The translations under genes were made by a program, and so were the position numbers. Shown here piece by piece: positions 58,993-64,000 of a DNA stretch of 64,000 bases. The notes beneath the pieces are model-generated. The model worked only from the letters and a program-made list of their open reading frames with translations, made no database searches and was not told the origin of the DNA. Within the stretch, counting starts at the first letter, position 1; each line of letters starts with the position of its first letter. Source of the stretch: Cryptomeria japonica (Eukaryota; Streptophyta; Pinopsida; Cupressales; Cupressaceae). The stretch is from NCBI RefSeq assembly GCF_030272615.1, contig NC_081407.1, positions 317,406,456 to 317,470,455 of the forward strand, written 5' to 3'.

Positions 58993-60503
58993 TGTTAATC
59001 CCAATCCATGCTAAGAGGGGAGGGGTGAATCAACACTATACCAATTATTATAGATTTAACCTTAATAAAAACTTCTTAATCAAACTTAACACTTATCAGT
59101 ATAAGTAGTATTGATAAGAAACATGGACACAAAAATGTAACACACAAGACTACCAAGATTTATCTCATCGAAACCCAAATGAGAGAAAACCACGGTGTGA
59201 TTAGAAACTCACAAAATCTGCACTCTTCTGGAGTACGCCCGATGAGGAGCCATCCCTGTTAGGAGATTACAAAGATATTATTAGGTGCACTCGGTTAAGG
59301 GATTTTCTTTAAGGCCTATTAGGACCTTTACCCTATTAGAGGTAGCCTTGTTAAAGGACTTAGGATCATCATTTAAGATGTCACCCGGTTAAGGGATTTT
59401 ACAAAGGGACCTACTAAATTCCACCTAATTAAGGGATTTTACTGATGTAGTTATTAGAAAACAACAGAGAGAATGATCTTCTCTAATAGCTAATCTTAGC
59501 TTAATCAGATCCAAATGAAGCTCGTCGGTTTAACCACCGGTTACACTTGCTCTGCACTCTACCGATGTTTTGCATCATAGTTGCTCTTCACACTATCTGA
59601 GCTTTGTACACTCTCTTCACCACTCTTCTATTCACTTAGCAGTTTTTCCCTCTTCTCATCTTGTTGGATCGCCTCTCCTCAGAATTGCACTTTGCAATTT
59701 TTATGATCAAACTTTTTTGTTTTCGCTAGAAACCTTTATACAAAACTCAGTAGATTTGAAATTCAAAACTTTCCAAATCTTCCTGCACTCTCTCTGTGTG
59801 GTCTCTATCAATCTCACCAATGACTCATCCTTAACTGCCTCTGTAACTCATAATTTCACCAACCTATGGGTCGTGTTTTGTCTTTTTAATGCGAACCAAA
59901 CAATCCACACACATCTCACCTTAACTGATTGTTAACTATACTTCACTATCTATTTGTTTATTGATATCTCACCATGACTGACTCACCTTTTCTCATCGCA
60001 TCCAGCTTACTAGTCACTGCTCCAAGATTACCAGAGGATATCATCCTTCAACCTATATTACTGGTTCACCGGTGTAACTCTTCACCTTTTTCCATCGGTC
60101 ACCAATCATCACTTAGACTGATCACTTTTCTATCTAGAGTGTTCTGATTGTGCATAAGATTACTAAACTACAATCTGAGTCACCTCTTGTGACTGTATCA
60201 TCATTTCATCTACCAGTTTGAAGAAATTGATCTCAATACCTACCAGGTGCTTGACTGACCGGTCGGCTACTCTGTTTTCCCTTCAACTGATTAGCCTTCT
60301 AACAACACACTACTTAAGTGTGTCAATGATGCATATTTGGGAAGCATTGAATCCTCCATATTGTTTGTATCCATGATTAAACCATTGAGGTTTGCCACAT
60401 CTTCTTGTCTATGAGCTTGGCCTTATTCACTAGTAAGTGTTTCTCATCGATGACAATAGTAATTGATGAACCGGTTGTGCCAAAACCATTAGTTATGCCA
60501 ACA
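58993..60503 (-). mobile_element. C3 5' LTR, 1,511 bp
   Basis: Minus-strand TGTTGGCATAAC at 60503 to GGGATTAACA at 58993. G-rich box GAGGGGAGGGGTGAATCA at 59015-59032. This copy would drive transcription of C3. Confidence 0.93.
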
Positions 60504-63225
60504 TAGAGGTCATATGGTGTCCTATGGGATCATATGGTGTCATTAGGGGTCATTTGGGGTCCTAAGGGGCCACACATGTGTTAGAACACCATATGACCCA
60601 TTAGGACATTGTATGGTCCTAAGGGTCATATGGTGTCCTAAGGGGTCATATGGTGTTTTTAGGGGTCATATGGGGTCCTAAGGGGCCACACATCTTAAAA
60701 CACCATATGACCCATTAGGACACCATATGACCCATTAGAATATCATATGGTCCTAAGGGGTCATATGGTATCTTAAGGGGTCATATGGTGTCGTTAGGGG
60801 GCATATGGGGTCCTAAGGGGTAACACGTGTTAGAACACCATATGATCCCTTAGGACACCATATGACCCCTTAGGACATAATTTGGTCCTAAGGGGTCATA
60901 TGGTGTCCTAAGGGTCATGTCGTGTACTAGGATATTAAAATAGTTCATATGGTGTCTTAGGGGGTCATATGGTGTCCCGAGGGGTCATGTGGGGTCCTAA
61001 GGGGTCATATGGTGTCCCAAGGGGTCATGTGAACTTATCGCTCTTATATTCTTCTCTCTCCCTCACCTATCTACCTCTTATCTCTCTCTATCTAAATCAC
61101 TCCATACCTACCTCTCCCTCTCTTCTTAGCTCTCTATCTTTATTCTTCCACATGTGTGGAACCTTAGGACCCCATATGACCCCTAATGACACTATATGAC
61201 TCCTTAGGACACCATATGACCCCTTAGGACCATATGATGTCCTAATGGATCATATGGTGTCCCAATGGGTCATATAGTGTTCTAACACATGTGTGGCTCC
61301 TTAGGACCCCAAATGAAACCTAACAACACCATATGACCCCTTAGGACACCATATGACCCCTTAGGACACTATATGACCCTCGGGACACCATATGACCTCT
61401 TATTACCCCATATGGCCCCTTAGAACACCATATGACCCATTAGAACACCATATGACCCATTTTAACATCGTAGTACACGACAAGACCCCTTAGGACAATA
61501 TTATGTCCTAAGGGGTCATATGGTGTTCTAACACATGTCTGGCCCCTTAGGACCCCATAGGAACCTTAACGACACCATATGACCCCTTACTCCTAATGGG
61601 TTATATGGCATCCTAATAGGTCATGTGGTGTTCTAACTGATCTATGGCCCCTTAGGACCCCATATGACCCCTTGGGACACCATATGACCCCTTAGGACCA
61701 TATGATGTCCTGATGGGTCATAAGATGTCCTAAAGGATCATATGGTTTTCTAACACATGTGTGGCCCCTTGGGACCCCTAACGACACCATATGACCCCTT
61801 AGGATACTATATTTCCCCTTAGGACACGATATGACCCCTTAGGACCCCATATGACCCCTCAGGACACCATATGACCCCTTAGGACACCATATGACCCCTT
61901 AGGACGACATGATGTTCTAAGGGGTCATATGGTGTTTTAACACATGTGTGGCCCCTTAGGACCACATATGAACCCTAATGACACCATATGACCCCTTAGG
62001 ACATCATGTGGTCATAAGGGGTTATATGGTATCCTAAGGGGTCATGTCGTGTACTAGGATGTTAAAATGGGTCATATGGTGTTATGAGGGGTCATATGGG
62101 GTCCTAAGGGGTCATATGGTGTTCTGAGGGTCATATGGTGTCCTAAGGGGTCATATGGTGTCGTTAGAGGGCATGTGGTCTCGTAAGGTGTCATATAGTG
62201 TCGTTAGAGGTTGTTTGGGGTCTTAAGGGGCCACACATGTGTTAGAACACCATATGACCCCTTAGGACACCATATGTCGTTAGATGACCCCTTAGGACCA
62301 CATGATGTCCTATGGGGTCATTTGGTGTCCTAAGGGGTCATATGGTGTCCTGAGGGGTCATATGAGGTCCAAAGGGGTCATATGGTGCCCTAAGGATCAT
62401 ATAGTGTCCTAAGGGGTCATATGGTGTCTTTAGAGGTCATGTGGTGTCCTAAGGGGTCATATGGTGTTGTTAGGGGTCATTTGGGGTCCCAAGGTGCCAA
62501 ACATGTGTTAGAACACCATATGACCCATTAGGACATCATATGGTCCTGAGGGGTCATATGGTGTTTCTAGGGGTTATATGGGGTCTTAAGGAGCCACAAA
62601 TGTGTGTGAGAACACCATATGACCCCTTAGGACACCATATGACCCATTAGGACATTATATGGTCCTAAGGGGTCATATGGTGTCGCTAGGGGTCATATGT
62701 GGTCCTAAGGGGCCACAAATCTATTAGAACACCATATGACACCTTAGGGCACCATATGACCCATTAGGACATCATTTGGCCATAAGGGGTCACATGGTGT
62801 CCTAAGGGCTCATACCATGTACTAGGTTAAAAGTGTTCATATAGCGTCCTGAGGGGTCATATGGTTTCGTTAGGCATCATATGGGGTCCTAAAGGGCCAT
62901 ACATGTTTCAAGGCACCATATGACCCCTTAGGACATTATATTGTCCTAAGGGTTCATATGGTGTTCTAAAGGGTCATGTCGTACATACCATGATGTTAAA
63001 AAGGGTCATATGATGTCCTAGGGAGTCATATGGGGTCCTAAGGGCCTACACATGTGTTAGAACAACATATTACCCCATAGGACACCATATGACCCCTTAA
63101 GGCATCATATTGCCTTAAGGGGTCATATGGTGTCCTAAGGGATCATGTCATGTACTAGGATGTTAAAAGGTATGGTGTCCTAAGGGGTCATACGGTGTCA
63201 TTAGGGGTCATATGGGACCCTAAGG
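60504..63225. repeat. CATATG satellite, main array (2.7 kb)
   Basis: More than a hundred diverged 20-bp units, consensus GGGGTCATATGGTGTCCTAA or its complement, in blocks of alternating orientation. A recurring insert with ACACATGTGTTAGAACACC (or its complement) appears about every 150-300 bp, for example near 60574, 61285, 61530, 61935, 62236, 62504 and 63054. A C/T-rich block (61031-61150) interrupts it. Non-coding. Confidence 0.92.
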
Positions 63226-63696
63226 GGAGAGAGAGGTGATGACCTAAAGAGGGGGGGGGGAGAGTGAAGAATAAAGAGAAAGAGAGAGCTAAGAAGAGAG
63301 GGAGAGGTGGGTAAGGAGTGATTGAGATAGAGAGGGAAGCGGGACATAGGTAAGGGAGAGAGAGAAGAAAATAAGATATATGAGTTCTCAAAGAGAGAAA
63401 GAGGGGTAAGGAGGTGGAGAGGAAAGAATAAGAGACGAGAGAGATATAGAGGTAAGTGATCTAGAGGCTAAGAAGAGATAGGTGAGAGAGTAAGGGTGGA
63501 AAGATAGATGTGAGGGAGAGAGAGAGAGAGGGGGAGAGAGAGGTGGGTAATGATACAAAGAGGGAGTGTTAGAGAGGTAAAGATGGAGGGAAGGAGAAAA
63601 ATATGTATGGAGAGAGAGGTTGGGAGGAGCAGGTAGTGATGAAGAGAACAAAGAGAGAGTGGAGAGAAATAATAGAAGGAGAAGAGAGATGGAGGG
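63226..63696. repeat. Purine-rich array
   Basis: G/A-rich, matching 51431-51602 joined to 52524-52810. It therefore represents the same sequence without the solo LTR found there. Confidence 0.85.
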
Positions 63697-64000
63697 TGTT
63701 GTCTTGATGATGATTGCAATGAATGACTTCATATGTTGTCATTGATGGAACATGTACACACACACATATGTTCACATTGTCTACCGGTATTACTTCTAAA
63801 GTTACTTGTATTGCAACCAGTATTGGAAGTTTTATTTATGGTGGTCTAGAGAGTGTCAACTGGTATATGTAGGAATGACTTGACACCTACTTGAAGATTC
63901 AGCGGAGACCATCAAAGAAGCAAATGGAGGACAATCGGTTTACATGTTTAAGTGGTTAACTCTAACCGGTATCGGTGTTCCAACCGGTATTCATTGATTG
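63697..64000 (+). mobile_element. Start of a copia-type LTR, cut by window end
   Basis: TGTTGTCTTGATG start directly after purine array, followed by GTTGTCATTGATGG and many ACCGGT words, as in the other plus-strand LTRs here. The end is outside the window. Confidence 0.65.

Larger units (their letters stand above)
52989..60503 (-). mobile_element. Complete Ty1/copia element C3, 7.5 kb, TSD tagag
   Basis: Minus-strand element inserted in the CATATG satellite. TSD tagag at 52984-52988 and 60504-60508. 5' LTR 58993-60503, primer site 58979-58990, gag, protease, integrase, RT, RNase H, polypurine tract 54503-54517, 3' LTR 52989-54502. Domain order is copia. LTRs differ at roughly one base in 10-12 over the first 270 bases by eye, so the insertion is old. 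Reading frames carry many stops and lost catalytic residues. It is the only structurally complete element in the window. Confidence 0.95.

Noticed and set aside
60504-63225. CRISPR-like array of short repeats
   Set aside because: Units are contiguous and diverged, alternate in orientation, lack unique spacers, and the context is plant DNA.

Overview
This 64-kb window is plant nuclear DNA made almost entirely of nested, decaying LTR retrotransposons plus tandem repeats. No host protein-coding gene, rRNA or tRNA gene could be supported. The very long nested retroelement stack, the many solo LTRs, the tRNA-Met and tRNA-Arg type primer sites and the LTR style (TGTTGGC... starts, ACCGGT-rich bodies, a GATTCAC plus poly-C box near the 3' end) suggest a seed plant with a very large genome, most likely a gymnosperm or conifer. 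That taxonomic call is inference.

Layout. 1-7225 (+): decayed Ty3/gypsy element A of the Tat type (gag 1-780; archaeal-type RNase H, RT, RNase H and integrase 3546-6989), interrupted by a truncated Ty1/copia piece C1 (about 800-3046) and an LTR-like segment (3047-3545). 7231-8446: solo LTR with a perfect 5-bp target-site duplication (TSD). About 8793-14612 (-): Tat-1, a gag-only Tat-like element with a tRNA-Arg type primer site and a 3.5-kb LTR. 14613-19099 (+): 3' part of copia element C2, with RT-RNase H, polypurine blocks and 3' LTR. 19100-24355 (-): gag, primer site and LTR of Tat-2, the LTR split by a solo LTR (21384-23464). 24356-37085 (-): H, a roughly 1,200-codon retroelement-type reading frame of unknown function, split by element N (26146-35224). 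N has LTRs, a primer site and a polypurine tract but no polymerase; it carries a five-zinc-knuckle Gag-like ORF and a roughly 1,100-codon unknown ORF. 38450-43060 (+): Tat-type element B, whose integrase is split by a solo LTR (40994-42688) that itself contains a 343-bp TRIM/SMART element (41266-41608). 43061-46090: element 3' region and AT-rich DNA. 46095-52810: pyrimidine- and purine-rich arrays with two solo LTRs. 52811-63225: a 20-bp CATATG satellite with a complete copia element C3 (52989-60503, TSD tagag). 63225-64000: purine array and the start of another LTR.

The coding content is retroelement polyprotein: Gag packages RNA; protease, integrase, RT and RNase H process, copy and insert it. 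Every autonomous copy here is broken. Premature stops fall overwhelmingly where related proteins carry Gln, Arg or Trp, as expected from deamination of methylated cytosine. The most interesting items are N and H (large unknown ORFs where pol would be), the tandem duplication and solo-LTR history of N, the TRIM, and the self-complementary satellite.
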